In this document: positions 39,523 to 52,200 of the stretch, one piece after another
Numbering within the stretch: the stretch's first letter is position 1
How the letters are laid out: every line of letters begins with the position of its first letter
Source: Parietichytrium sp. I65-24A
Lineage: Eukaryota; Sar; Bigyra; Thraustochytrida; Thraustochytriidae
NCBI GenBank assembly: GCA_012862575.1
Contig: BLSF01000029.1
Coordinates: 434,001 to 498,000 of the forward strand
DNA: 64,000 nucleotides
Direction: 5' to 3'
Program-made: the position numbers and the translations under genes
Notes under the pieces: model-generated
What the model was told of the DNA's origin: nothing
Seen by the model: the letters and a program-made list of their open reading frames with translations, nothing else
Database searches by the model: none

Positions 39523-41136
39523 TTACTCGTCATCCGAAGAGTCATCCAGGACCATATTTTTTCGAATTTTAGGAGCGCCCTCATCATCGTCATCGTCATC
39601 ATCGATAACAACTCCTTTCTTTGCTGCGCCAGTGGCCGCCCCACCGGTCTCAGCGTCGCCAGTCTTGTTCCTCAACTCTTCTGCATCTTCAGAATTCTTA
39701 CCACCGGCCGTAGAGGTTGACGGCTTCGCTTTGTTTCCTGCATCGGAGTCTCCCGATTCCATCTCATCTTCTTCGTCAGAGCTCTCAGAGTCCGACTCGC
39801 TGTCAGAGTTTCTTGCTCGCTTCTTGGCCGCCGCCGCCTTCCTCTTGGCGTTGTAACGCCTTTCCTCGTCTTCTTCGCTCTCTGACGTCATCTCTGCTTC
39901 GCTACCAAAGACATCCTCGTTGGCGCTTGACTTCCTCTTCCTACTTCTGCGGGCTGAGCGATCATCCTCATAACCTTCCACAAGGAAGTCTTCGTTGAAC
40001 CCTGGCTTACGACGCTTTGAAGCGCTGTCCTTGGTACGCTCACGCTGGCGTCGCCGATTCTTCTCTTCCAGAACCTTCATCCTCGCGTCTTGCTCGCGGA
40101 CTGGGTCGTGGGTTGTCGTAACGGTCTTCACTTTGACCGCCTTGAGCATCTTTGCTTTGACTTTCAACTCCATGTCTCTGTGCACTGCCGAAGACAGACT
40201 TGTGGGTCGAAACTGCAAGCTCTGCTTCACGCCCCCAAGCCCTTCCAAGCAGCGGCGCCCAAGTGAGGTGTCTGAGGTCATTGTAAAGGCGAAATGGTTT
40301 TGAAGATCATTTGTCTTGACATCGAAGACCTCTTCGCCGATCAAGAGCTGCATGGACCCGTCCGACCATTGAACGAAACGACTGTTTCCTTCCATCGCAG
40401 GGACACCTTTGTCATCAACGATGGTCTCCCCCTTCTCGTCCTTCTTGAATCGCCAGCGAATTACATTTTCTCCGACGTACTCTTTGCCCATGTTGTTCAG
40501 TCGCTTCTCCTCATTCTTTTCACTGTACATGCTTGCATCGTAGCACCGTGGTTCCAAGTGCAAAAAGTTGGGAAGCTTGACCAGCCGAATTTCCTCTGCA
40601 TCTTGAAGAAGTCTAGTCGCAGGGATTTGAATTGAAGGAGGAAACTTGATCGGCTTTGCAGTTGATTTCACCTCGCCAAATTCGCCAATTTCATCTTCAC
40701 CCTCATCGTCGCTCGAACCATCTTCCCTCAGCGTTCTGGCTGGCCTCCGCTCCAGAGCGTCCGAGTCAGAATCGGAGTCAGAATCTAACCGGGTGTCAAA
40801 TGCCTTCTTGAACTTCTTCTTGCTGCTCTTCGCTTTCTCCTTGGCATCGCCGTCGTCATCTTCGTCATCGTCACCATCCAGCAAAGCCGCCACCTTCTTC
40901 GAGCCGCTCTCCTCAGCCTCCTTCTTCTTTTGCTCCTTCTTCTGCTCCTGATCGTCGTCATCGTCATCGTCATCGCCGAAGAGTTCATCTTCGTCGTCGT
41001 CATCATCGTCTGAATATCCGCCGGCCATCAATTCGCTAACCGCCTTGGCATTCTTCTCCTTATCCTTGTCACTTTTCCCGTCCTCCTTTGCCTTCCCACG
41101 GCTCTCAAGCGTTGGTTCTTCTTCTGCGTCTGACAT
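39523..41136 (-). CDS. LEO1: RNA polymerase-associated protein LEO1 (PAF1 complex)
   Basis: A 537-residue nuclear protein. LEO1 is a subunit of the PAF1 complex, which travels with RNA polymerase II and supports elongation and histone modification. The N-terminal 160 residues are acidic and low-complexity (runs of Asp/Glu). The LEO1 core lies at about 165-335 and has the family's recognisable blocks LVKLPNFLHLEPRCYD, ENVIRWR, RFVQWSDGSMQLLIGEEVFDV and HDPVREQD. The C-terminus is a basic Arg/Lys region (EEKNRRRQRER), then another acidic Ser-rich tail rich in likely CK2 sites. The ATG at 41136 (MSDAEEEP) is favoured; an in-frame ATG at 41166 would add ten residues. Single exon and normal family size. 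Confidence 0.93.
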   Translation of the reverse strand: MSDAEEEPTLESRGKAKEDGKSDKDKEKNAKAVSELMAGGYSDDDDDDEDELFGDDDDDDDDQEQKKEQKKKEAEESGSKKVAALLDGDDDEDDDGDAKEKAKSSKKKFKKAFDTRLDSDSDSDSDALERRPARTLREDGSSDDEGEDEIGEFGEVKSTAKPIKFPPSIQIPATRLLQDAEEIRLVKLPNFLHLEPRCYDASMYSEKNEEKRLNNMGKEYVGENVIRWRFKKDEKGETIVDDKGVPAMEGNSRFVQWSDGSMQLLIGEEVFDVKTNDLQNHFAFTMTSDTSLGRRCLEGLGGVKQSLQFRPTSLSSAVHRDMELKVKAKMLKAVKVKTVTTTHDPVREQDARMKVLEEKNRRRQRERTKDSASKRRKPGFNEDFLVEGYEDDRSARRSRKRKSSANEDVFGSEAEMTSESEEDEERRYNAKRKAAAAKKRARNSDSESDSESSDEEDEMESGDSDAGNKAKPSTSTAGGKNSEDAEELRNKTGDAETGGAATGAAKKGVVIDDDDDDDEGAPKIRKNMVLDDSSDDE

Positions 41137-41261
41137 CTTCTCTGCCCCACCGTTCGCAACTCCCAAGAGACCCAGGACCCAAGATCACAATCACACGCTC
41201 ACGCCTATCGCAGTGCTATCCGATGCAATGCAATTCCGCAAACGCAAACGCAAACTTTTGC

Positions 41262-41372
41262 TTCCCTACAAACTCCAAACTCCAAAATGCAAACTCCAAA
41301 ATGCAAACTCCAAACTTCAATCTCCAAAATACAAACTCCAATCTCCAAAATACAATCTCCAAACTCCAAACG
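41262..41372. repeat. Degenerate AACTCCAAAATGC tandem repeat
   Basis: About eight imperfect 12-14-base units built on AACTCCAAAATGCA and CAATCTCCAAAATACA, just upstream of LEO1. Confidence 0.85.
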
Positions 41373-42952
41373 CAGAAGAGTGTCTAGTTGAGATGACGGA
41401 ATCCCCGTGAGATTTCTCACACAATTACTATGGCCACGCTATCTTTCGCTCCCTCTTTCCGCACACGAAACCCAACCTCAAGCAGCACAGAGAGTGCAAC
41501 GTATTTTTTTAAAAGTGTCCCCGCTCTCACAAGAGTCCAAAAGAGTCCAAAAGAGTTCAATTCGTTCCTCCTCTCTTCTCTCCTCTGCGGTTTGCGAAAG
41601 ATGAGTTGGCCCTCACAATAACCGTAAATCCGGCCCAGATCTGCCCCGCCGTGTGCCCTCTGCACCCCTCCTGTCCCACTCACACAGCACCTGCGGGCCC
41701 GACTAGGAGATACAAGCGGACGCTACTACGTCTGTGCACCGCAAAAAGCTTCCCGGCGTCCCACGTATTGGAGACAGGGACTGTTTGGCAGTTTTTTTGG
41801 TTTTTTTTTCGATTTTTCCCTGCCTTTTTCTTATGTTTCTCAGGATTTCTTTTGGCTTTTTCCTTGGTTTGATCTTGACACCCGCAGGTTTTGGTTCAAA
41901 GTTCCGAGGGAATCTTCTTCTTGATTCTGAGGAACTGGAAGAACTATATTTTGTTCGTCATCTATCCGTTGGGCGCGGGTGGGGCCGGCATAGGCAGCGC
42001 TAGGGTGGATGCAATGTTTTTGAGTTTCTTTCTTTTTTCCAAATTCCATTAGTTTGGTTGAATGTTCGTTCATTGTTCAATGAATGGAGGTGTTGGAACG
42101 AGAAAAAATGGATTGATGGAAAAGTGAGTCAAAATTATTAGGCAAGTTGGATTCAACATGAGATGAGTGAAGGCAAATGGAAATAGAATGGTAGTCGAAC
42201 GGCGGTCTTGGAAGCCTCCCGTGTCAGGTCAAGTCTCGTCTTGTCTCGTCTCTGTCTAGAAGCTGCGCAGAGCCAACGCGACTGACTCATCCATGCGAAT
42301 GTTCAATAAATAAATAAATGCCTGCGCCGGACTAACGCGTCAGACAGATCAGATGTACACACGATCGCACGCACATTGCCGACAATTCGCTCTCCAGCTA
42401 GACTTAAGGAACGTTTCCGCTGACGCGGTTGCAAAGAAGAAGCGCGACAGGTTTTGTGTATTATGCTTGTGATATTTGGATGTCAAGAATGACAGGAGTT
42501 GGACTCTCACTCCGGATCCGCAAAATGCCGCATCAGAGCGGCATTTCATTGATGGTAGTAGCGCCGGCCTGCCGCATCTTGAGCGATCGTCACCCGTCGA
42601 GCATCGAGCAACAAGCTCCTCGGAAGATGCAGAGCAGAACAATCAGACTTCATGATGCAGGTTCCGCCAATCAGTCAGTACAATCGCGAGAGGAAGGAGA
42701 CTCGATGTGAGCTTCTCTCAGGGCCGGGGCTGGCCGCGAAAGCTATGGCCTCTTCGTTTGGCTTGCAATTGTGCGAACGAGCATTTCGCCAGCGACCTAG
42801 CCTACGAGCTACTTCTTTTTGTGCTCTCCGAGTCAGTCGTTGAGAGACTTGGAGGTGTGGGTTTGTCCGGTGAACAGCGCGTGTGCTGTGCAGTACTACC
42901 GCGCACGCTGCTTTTGAAATGGACTCAGCGATTGATGGATGCGAAATGACAG

Positions 42953-42982
42953 TGAATGAATGAATGAATGAATGAATGAATG
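42953..42982. repeat. (GAAT)n microsatellite
   Basis: Seven GAAT tetranucleotides following the word ACAGT. The ACAGTGAATGAATGAATTA word at about 15850 and ACAGTGAATCAATC at about 26434 begin the same way. Confidence 0.9.
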
Positions 42983-43601
42983 ATTGCAGTTTAGAGGACA
43001 TTCGTTCACTCACTCAGAATCCAGGTATGAGTCGATCTATGGAGCTGTCCAGTACACGTTTCTCTGCAATTTTGACTGGCCCATGCTTCTCCTTTTCTTC
43101 GTCAGGAGCATTGAAGACGAAGCAGAAGAAAAGAAAAAGAAGGGAAAGAGTGAGGCTGGACTCCCTGTGCTAGCTAGCCTCCGCGATACATCGACCGTGA
43201 AAAAGTGACCCGGACCAATCACAGACAGACAACACAGCACAACGAAAAGAATTGAGTCAATTACTCTATATTCTGAATTCCGAACACTGCCAAACCCAAG
43301 AAAGGCGTTAATTGCAAGCTCAGCTCAGCACTCGCTCCTCTTCCTTCCTTCCTTCCTTTCTCACACGCCAATCGCAACCACAATCACAATCACAATCATA
43401 GTCTTGTTCCCATTTCTTTCGTTTACTTTCGTTTAGTTTAGTGCAAGGTTTAGTCAATACTTTCTTCGCGCACGTAAACTACGTAAACGGACTTTTGCCG
43501 AAAAACAAGATTGATTACATTGATTACATTGACAGGAAGGGAACGCGAGGCTGGAGAAGGGTGAAGCAGCGCAGCGCAGCGAGCGGTACGTCAGTCAGTC
43601 A

Positions 43602-43604
<3 letters not shown>

Positions 43605-43635
<31 letters not shown>

Positions 43636-43640
43636 TTGCA
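43605..43640. repeat. (TGTC)n microsatellite
   Basis: TCAG repeats pass into TCTG/TGTC repeats; about nine tetranucleotide units. Confidence 0.9.
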
Positions 43641-43928
43641 AGAACAAGGTCGCGAGCACGTCTTATCGCTCGGTTGCTTGGTTGCTTGGTTGCTCGGTCG
43701 CTTGGTGTTACTTGGTCACGCGGAGTTTCCTGTTTCCACACGCTACAACTCCTGTGGTGATAATTGCATGCTGGCTGTTGCTTGATTGGCGCTGTGTGTT
43801 TCATTCAGTTCGTTGCCTGCTGGCGCCGGGAGTCTGGAGTCTACGTGGGGGGGGCATCCAGGTGAGGTGCTGTTTGCATGGCCGTGGGGTGAGTGGAGAG
43901 GCGCACAGCGGCTTGAAAGGCGAGCACC

Positions 43929-45650
43929 ATGAATGTCAACTTTGACAGGCTGACCGCCGCAGAGGCGTACGAAGTCAACCGTCGAGCAACTCAGCATCAG
44001 AAGAATCTCGCGCTGATTCGCCAAGGAAAAGGCGAGTATAAGAACTGGAAGACGCTGGACAATGCCCCTCCGAAGACGTACGGCTTGAACCGGAATCGGT
44101 CGGCTAAGAAGAAGCAGGAGCAGCTCTTTCGCAAGAGGGAGATCGAGCGAGAGAATGCGCGCTTATTAGACCGCATGTCGCAGATTTTGAACAGCGAGCA
44201 AATGAACAACAAATTGAAGCGCGTCGGCCCGAAATCGATCAGGGAAAAGGTGCGCAAAAGCCAGCTCAACGTCATTAAGCAAGAGAATATTATGCTTGTG
44301 AAGCGTCTTTCGCAAGCACAGCCAGTTTACAAGGCGGAGAGATTTGACAAGGAATACGAAGTTAACGCAAACTACGTTCGCAACCTCAGCTATTTCGAGC
44401 GAAGCAAGAATCGAGTCTCAATTTCCCAGAGGAGCTCCATTCTGGAGACAGAATACGAAAGTGTCCAACTCTCTTCGCCGACATCTCCAAAGGAGAGCTT
44501 GGAATTGAAAAAGCCTTCACAACCAAAGTCCCCGGCCCAAATTCGCCAACCACAGCGTCCCGGGAGACCTTCATTGCGGCAAAAGCCGAATTCTATTCGC
44601 ACACGACGCGCGCAGGGAAAAGGAGCTTCAAAGCATTCCCGCTCGGACAACGTGGAAGAGGCCGAGGGGTACATCGAAGTCGGGGGAAATGTGGATGACA
44701 AGTATGCTGATCGTGTAGAAGCTATGGCCGATCTCGGGGTGCGGCAAGAAGCTCAGGATGAAGGAAAGTTGGGCGCGGCAAGCTTGGATGGGGAAGCATC
44801 GAGTGCGGAATACCCCAGCCAGATTGGTGGAACTAGCCTCGCTGCGTCGATGAGTTTGCAAGGTATTCAAAACGTCCTGGAAGACCACGACAATGACAAG
44901 AGATGGGAGGAAAACGAGCGCAACAAACACAAAAAGGCGAAAAAGAACGTGTTGACTTCCAAGCTTCCAGAATACTACTCCAGCAAGAAAGCCATACGCT
45001 TAAACCCCTCAACCCGCGCCATGGTTCGCGCAGTCTGGCTGGGCTTCAGAAAGGAGATAGAAATCGCAATCTTTGATATGGCAAAGAACAAACAAACACT
45101 GCTCTGTTTAACTCCTGCCCAGGTCAAGGCGGTTGCAAAGCAGTTCGCGGCTTACACTAGCAGGGGTAGCATCAAGAACATTATCGAGTTCTGCATCAGC
45201 TCGCTGCAAATGAGGAAAAATCACTTTCTGCTCGAATTTGCTGCACAAGACGGATCTCACGGTGTGCTGCAAGCTATCAAACCTAAAGTTATCGAGCGCG
45301 TTCGCACAATTTCCAAGTCGATGAGTGAGATATACTCTCACCTTGCACCAGTCGATGCCCAGTTGACGAGATCAATGTCTCGCGCGTTGCACGCTTCCGG
45401 TATTGACCTGTCCAAGTTCGCCTTTAGACAAGCCCGTTTGGAATGGGCCCACGAGGATCGAAAATTAAAATTATTGGCCGAAGAAATTGGGGTTGATAAG
45501 AAAGGTGAGCCCGTGCTTTCCCCAAAGCATGGAAAGACAGGAGTCAAATGGTACAACTTTAGCGTAGGATTCACCGCGGCACACTCTATTGCAGAGCAAG
45601 AGAAGGAGGCTATGACAATTTTTCAGTGTGTCAAGTCGCTCACTTTGTGA
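43929..45650 (+). CDS. CFAP97/hemingway-domain protein (probable cilium-associated)
   Basis: A 573-residue protein with an ATG in CACCATG context. Residues about 50-150 resemble the CFAP97 (KIAA1430/hemingway) domain: a basic helical block, then ERENARLLDRMSQIL and, after a gap, QENIMLVKRLSQAQPVYKAERFDKEY, the paired NxxLLxRM and NxxLxKRL-type repeats of that family. CFAP97 proteins are linked to motile cilium assembly. The middle (150-340) is polar and probably disordered. The C-terminal 230 residues (from about 345) are helical and well ordered by composition (AVWLGFRKEIEIAIFDMAKN, LEFAAQDGSHGVLQ), and I do not recognise them. The domain call rests on motif resemblance; the C-terminal half has no assigned function. 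Confidence 0.65.
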   Translation: MNVNFDRLTAAEAYEVNRRATQHQKNLALIRQGKGEYKNWKTLDNAPPKTYGLNRNRSAKKKQEQLFRKREIERENARLLDRMSQILNSEQMNNKLKRVGPKSIREKVRKSQLNVIKQENIMLVKRLSQAQPVYKAERFDKEYEVNANYVRNLSYFERSKNRVSISQRSSILETEYESVQLSSPTSPKESLELKKPSQPKSPAQIRQPQRPGRPSLRQKPNSIRTRRAQGKGASKHSRSDNVEEAEGYIEVGGNVDDKYADRVEAMADLGVRQEAQDEGKLGAASLDGEASSAEYPSQIGGTSLAASMSLQGIQNVLEDHDNDKRWEENERNKHKKAKKNVLTSKLPEYYSSKKAIRLNPSTRAMVRAVWLGFRKEIEIAIFDMAKNKQTLLCLTPAQVKAVAKQFAAYTSRGSIKNIIEFCISSLQMRKNHFLLEFAAQDGSHGVLQAIKPKVIERVRTISKSMSEIYSHLAPVDAQLTRSMSRALHASGIDLSKFAFRQARLEWAHEDRKLKLLAEEIGVDKKGEPVLSPKHGKTGVKWYNFSVGFTAAHSIAEQEKEAMTIFQCVKSLTL

Positions 45651-46254
45651 GCTCTCTGCTCTGAGCATTCTCGCTCATGTTCAAACAATACCCGTCGTGC
45701 ACCATTGCCATCGAGACGGAGACCGAAAAAGCTGCGCTCCAACCCTAGTATTTTTGGAGCGAGCGCATGACGTGTCGATTGCCCTTGTAGCCGGGCGGAC
45801 GCGTACTGAGCGAAGAGAAATATCAGCACGGTCGTACTTTATATGTTGTTGAATATTTCGTTTGAGTAATATAATAGCCTCTCTCGCGTAGATTGTAGAA
45901 AGTGTCTGAGCAAAATATTTTTTACTGTGTCTCCTGGAGAAGTTGGCTTGCTACTCTACTACTCTTTTTCTTCACGACCCCGTACCTCGTAATCATATCA
46001 CAAGCTGTCTATTATTTGGTTCAGAACAATTGTGGTGCCGTGAATCTGTGTCTCCAGTGGTTAGAGAGAGAAACGAGAAGATCGAGAGTGTGACGGGCTG
46101 AGTTTTTCTGGGTTTAATACGTCTGTAAACTATAAACTCGCCTTCCACATAAAACTAACTCTATCAAATGTGATTGCCCCTTTGGGCCAGTTTAAGCATA
46201 GGTTCTTCTTCAGGTCGATTCACATACGATCGGTGTCCCACAGAGAAAAGTGCG
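45651..46254. other. Convergent 3' spacer between CFAP97-like and UBR1-type genes
   Basis: About 600 bases with the 3' flanks of both genes, partly AT-rich (around 45838-45905). No gene or repeat was recognised. Confidence 0.6.
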
Positions 46255-49200
46255 TCAATAATACCCTCTCCGAATGACTACATTGGCGTTATTACGTAGA
46301 GACGCCACTTGAGCAGGAATGTTATTCTCAGCCCAAACGCGAAGAACGCGTTGGTACCTCTGCTTATCCAGGTACATTGGCAATGAAGGTACCACGTGCT
46401 GATCATCGCCATTTTCATCAACGTAGAGGGACTCCCAGTACGCAGAAAGTTGCCCATTGATCAGGAGGATGCTACTGGAGCGCCTGAATAACAGGACTAC
46501 ACCGATGCCGTTGTGGTATTCCTCTGTGTGACGAGTACACTCTCCACCCTCTGCTGATCGCGATTGGGATGAAGATGAGGTGTTCTTCCTTCCGGCATTC
46601 AGGACTTCTCCACAGATGAGACAGATGGCTTTGTCGTTTGCGTGCTCCTTTTCGCTGGCACCTTGATGAAGTTCGACGTACTGTTCAGTGTACAGATTGC
46701 GTAGCTTTACGAGTGGGCGGACGGCCAGCGGCTTCATCTTGAATAAAGGCTCAAAGTGAGGTTTAGGGTGGCTGAGAGTTTGCATTTCAGGGCCATCACT
46801 TCGAGAAAACATGGAGCCAAAACCTTTCCCGTAACGACCGTCAGACACAGGACTGCCAAGACTGGCAGAATTTGCGCCTCCCCGCTGGAATCGGGGGATC
46901 CACTTGGGCGTGCAAATCAGAACCTGGTCAATCCAGTCTGACAGCAAATGGGTCATCTTTTCGTGCTGCATAATCTCTTGCGGGCTAGGAAGATTTAACT
47001 TGGATTCCATATATACCGAGATCTTCTCTCGTGGCACCAATTTGAGCTCATTATTTGAAAGCGTTTGATCGGCAAGGTGAGAGATGATTTGAGCAACGTG
47101 GACGAATCCAGACACGGCATCGACCAGCGCTTTACTGAGGGTTTCAGGGTGGGCATTCAGTGAGCCATGGTTTTGGTAACGATCAAGAAGAAATTCGCGC
47201 ATATCTAGTGCTCCTTGAAAAACCCCAACTTGCTCTTCGCCATCCCCGAACCCATGCCGTACGCTATGCCGGCCATGCAAGTGCCCCCCCATAGCGAACG
47301 TGTCCTGCTCCAAGCCGGACCTGTCATCGGAAGACGAAAATCCAGGCCCGGAGAACCCGACGTCAAACGACTCTCCGCGAAAACGATTTGACCCAGATAT
47401 ATTTCCAGATTTGAACTGCAGCGAATTTCGCTCTGGATACTCGTCCAAATTCCTGTCATCCACAGTAAATGCAGCCGCTTCCTCTATATCTTCTGGGCAC
47501 AGTTCCAAGAGTACCTGGGCCAGCTTGAGAATATAGGTTGCACGGATAGATTGAGCGACGTTCTCTGGAGCACAGTCACGGAAGACAGAGAGAATCAAGA
47601 GCATCTCTGGGCTTTGATGAAGGACGCAGTGGTAGTCCAGCGACCTCTTTTCTGAAAACATTTCAAACATTTCAGAGTTGAGGTGGTGCATACCGTTGCC
47701 GCCATCCGCGAGCAAGAACGCTCGACAAGCCTCAAACATGCGGCGCATTCTTTTCACAACGTTAGTAGGGATAATTGGAGACTGAAACTTCTCAAAGGAG
47801 GCTGCTTCCCGTTCTGCCAAAAACGTGAGAGCCACTGAAAACACGATAGCGATCGGGTCCTCGTAGAACTGATGGCGTGGAGTTTCGCGTTCGTTGTGCA
47901 AGACCATCGTTTGCATTTCACGCAATCGGCCTTGCTCGGAGTGGAAGTTGAAGGTGTCTCGGAAAGGTACGTCAGCCTTTCGATCTTGGTTTATAGCCAT
48001 ACTGTGCAACGAACCAGACAGAGGCTGGAGATGCTTGCTGCTGAATTCCATAAATTCCTGCAACTGAGTTGCTCGAATTGGAGAATTAAGCTCGTAACCT
48101 TCAACTTCGCTTTCGTCTGGCTCGTTCACAGAGCCTCTTGAGGGTGGAAGCACGGGGCTCCGGCTTGCAATGGGAGAACCAATCCAGCTGTTGCTTCCAA
48201 CTCGAGGGCTTGATGAATCCACCGGCATGGAGGGCGCTGACGCGTGGCGGGCAAACCACATGGCCGTGCGGTCAAGGTAAGCAGCGCGAGTTAGTAACGC
48301 GTCTCCTTCAGCGGGGAACGCCCCGCTTCGTGCGTCAAACTCCAGCGGACCAGCTCCAACATGATCAGAGGAGAGCGTTTTGGGCAAGTAGACGAGGCCC
48401 GGCGGGATGCATGGAATCTCGAAATTAGATATAGTCTTGCACAACGGGCAGAAGAACTCGCTCTTCCTCGAGTCGAGCGAGTTTCCCGAAAAATTTTGGA
48501 TGGAAGTGCGGTACCTCTCCAAGCACTTTTGATGAATGGCATGGCCACACAGCTGGATCACGTGATTTCGCCCTTCTGATTCGGGCCAGTACACACAGAA
48601 ACCGAGTTTCATAGTCTCGGTTTTTTCACGAACCAACACATCGTTTCTCTGCCTATACCCGATGTAACAGGTGGGACCATCGTCGACCCTATGGCGCTCG
48701 TGGCAAGACACGCATTCCGGGCCGCGCCACATTTGCCGCTCAACGAGGGCATGCTTCATCATTAGTTGGAACGCGGAGATTTCGTCGGGCATGCCCTCTC
48801 CCGAAGGATCCACGTTTTCGTCCGTCATATCCCTGTCAAAGAGAGGAGGTGGCAGAGTGGAATCGTCCGTGTCCATGCCCGGCGGGTTCATAGGCTCCAG
48901 TGTACTTGACTGGGCCTGCTTTGCGAACATGCCCAGGTTGCTTTGGCGTACGGTTGCGCTCAGCGCGGAATGCCTTCCCGCAGCGACGTAGGCGTTGCTT
49001 AAGCTGCTTGGTCGTCCGACAGAAGCGAGATCAAACGTATCGGAGGCGCCGTCGTCTGAATCGTTTGTGCCAAACTTGGTCTTCTTGTTGTCAGTTTCCA
49101 CCTCCGCACCAGCCTGGTCAGCGGCGCTGGACTCTTCAAGAAAGCCAACCTCTTTGGCAAAAAGTTCGCTGGCCTGCTTTTGAGACTCTTGCATGCTTTT

Positions 49201-52200
49201 CATGGCAAATCGCTGAGCCTTCCGCTTGCGAGACTCCTTCTCTTTCTCGGCTTGCAATGCTGGCTTCCGGGCCTTGTAGGCCTTTTTCATCCGCTGCTGC
49301 ACCTTATCGTCCATTAGCTGAACTTGGGAGAGGATCCAGCGCACGCTCTCCCTGTTCGTTTCGTCGATTCGCGGGTCGTTGTACCAAAAGGAGAGAAGAC
49401 ACTCCAGGGTGGACTGCTTGTAAAGAGTATCCTTTGCGAGTAAGAATTTGGTCACAAAGTGTGGAACAGAGCCGACTGGGTAGGGAGCGAGTGGAGGAGG
49501 CATGGCACCAGACGCGCTATCTGTGACAGAGGAAGTCGGCGTCGTCGGCGAAGTGTTCCCGGCTCCAGATTCTGACTCTGCGTCCCTTCCATAGTCTGGC
49601 CCAAACTTGCTGCGAAGGTAGAAAATTTGCAGAGTCATCAAGTGCAGCGCATTACTCAGAAACTGAACACCAAAGCTGGACATCCTGGGCGGGTTGCTTC
49701 CAGTGGCCTTGCCGCTAGTACCTCCTTGGCCTGGGCTCCCTGTCTGTGCCTGGCCTGGGCTCCCTGTCTGTGCCCTGCCAAGGCCCTCCGCAGCAGAGAG
49801 TGCCTGAGGAAATGGAAGCTTGCTGGGGTCAAAATCGTGAGTCGCCTGACCCAAATTGGCGGCCAGAACCTGCGGGTCTTCCTTGCAGATCTTCACAAGG
49901 ATCTGACGGAGAAGAACAAATGTGGAGTTGCAAAGGAGCAGCTTCTCGCGAACGATGCGAAACATCGGATGCACGTCGTCGTGCCAACAGGTGGCTGGGA
50001 GAGGGTGTTGTCGGATGCTGGAAGACCGAAGTTTCAGATCGCCAGGAAAGCAAGGCTTGTCCGTAGGCTTTGATTGGCGCTTTTGCAACCACTGATCCCT
50101 CGCAGTTTCTTTTTCTTCACGAGCCAGTCGGTGAAACAAAGGGTCAAAAGTTAAGAAAGCCTCAGGCTTCAGCTCAAACTGTGTGGGGCCAAGACTATCT
50201 GTGCGTGTAATCTCCCTCGCGACATCGTTCAAGACTCGCTTGATATCCGTTGCTGAAACTTGAACACCGACCTGCTTGAGGTGAGTGCACTTTTCATTGA
50301 TTTGACTTACGGTCTTCCTCTCCACTGCGAGGAAATGCACGACTTCGCGACGAAGAATTTTGTCTGAAGTGGCCACAATCCGCGGGTCAGAAAAATCCGA
50401 GGCGCCAAATTCTCGTTTCAAGGCCAACGGCGTTGGCGTTGGGAGCTCTGTGGCAACCACACACAAAAGCTCCAGCATGCTGACAGCCAACTTTTCCAGC
50501 TGCTGATGACTCCGGCCCAAGTTGAATCTAGTATCTTCCTCCTCTTCGGAAATAGGAATTAGCCATCTTGCACGGGCAGCTAGAGCGGCCTCATGGGCAG
50601 CGGCGTCGGATGGCATGAGGTTCAGACCGATCCAGTCAACCAATTGAAATGCCGTGACTATATAATTCACTAGAACATCACCTGGCAGGCTGAGGGCCGA
50701 CATTTGCAAAACTCGAATGTCCATAAACATCCCGGAAATGAAGGGCAAGGACTGATAATTAATGGCCTGCGTGGTGACACCTTCGTTTCGGTTCCACATT
50801 TGTGCATTCGTCTGGGCAAAGAAGATAAGGGCGTTGAGGGGCTGGCGAATCAAGCTGAGCCAGAATCGGGGGGAGCCCACCAAGGAGAGCCGATCGAAAT
50901 GCTCCTTCGAAAGAGTAGAGGAGATGCACACAGATTGCAGCATGGCAAAGAAGCGCTGCAGCAGACAGTGAAAAGTGACTGGCTGGGAAGAAACTTCGTA
51001 TGGGATGTACGGATGGCGGCCGAGTCTAGATTCCACCTGCACGACAACATTTGGGTTGGCGTCGTGTGCCTCCAGAAGAGCGTTGACCCTGTTGTACGCA
51101 AAGTTTAGCAGACGGAGACACCATTCGCCGTGCTCAAGTTCCGCGTTCTTCAAGTCGAGCTTGATATGACGAGACTGGCCGTGCACCGTTGTAAACTCGA
51201 GGTCTCTATCGTCAATACTGATCACATCCCCAAACATGAGATACTGGGTGAAATCAGAGAATAGAGAGAGGAAAGAAAGACTGAGGTTGAAAGCCGGAAC
51301 CCAGCGATCGTCGCGCTCTGGTCTGGAAGGCTTTACGATCCTCTTTTGCTCGTGCAGGCCGTATACGTAGTCAAGCAACTGCAACCAGGCGTCGAGGTAG
51401 GCCGGATCTTGGGTCAGAAGGTAGCGTGACATTCCTGGTGTGTTAAGGACATACTGCAAGTCAGTCACGAGAGACTTGGTCTTGCGATGAGTCAGCACAG
51501 GGCTGAGCAGGTCAAATTCGATGATGTTTGGATTGTCCAAGGAGGGACGCCCACAGTATTTGATGGTATCGTATAGACTCCCGAGGATAGAGTACAAGAA
51601 TTTGTGCTCTTGCACGAGCATGAGCACGTGGTTCGGCCGGTTGAGAAACTGCACCGAAAGACCAAAGATCGTATCCAGGTCTGACATTTCAAGTAACGGC
51701 ACCCTCTTTATTCTTGTCAATGCGCACTCTCGGTACGTTTTGGCAAAGGCGATTGCGAAGCGTTGCTTGAACAACCCGTCTACAAGAAGACGAATGTACA
51801 AGTTGCGAAGCGCTTTACTGCAAGACTCTGGCAGCTTGACGTCTTGGATGATCAGCTGTTTCAGTGGCACCAGAGAGCAGCCGATTTGAGTCTGGTCGGA
51901 AGTTTCGTCCAGAGTGGTTGGCACGTCATCGGTGAGAGCATGGCAGGTAATTCTAGTGAAGGCGTCGGAGTCCACGCAAATACCTTTCAAAAGCCAGTTG
52001 GTGAGATGTTCGATAAAGTACGACACTCGAACGGCTGGAGCATTTTTTACAACGAGTCGAAAATAGGGACTGATTCTTAGCTCGCGCTCCATTCGAAAAC
52101 AGTGGTCGATGTTCTGCATGTTAATGGCAGTGATAACAAAAGGCTCTACATCCCTTTGAAGAGTGAAACTTGGTCTCTCGCCACGCTTTGAGCCGCGGTC

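Larger units (their letters stand above)
41137..43928. other. Intergenic region between divergent LEO1 and CFAP97-like genes
   Basis: This 2.8-kb spacer holds both promoters. Contents are an AACTCCAAAATGC degenerate tandem repeat (41262-41372), a T-rich tract (about 41785-41875), a (GAAT)n run (42953-42982), a TTGATTACA duplication near 43510, and a (TGTC)n run (about 43605-43640). No gene family was recognised. Confidence 0.55.
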
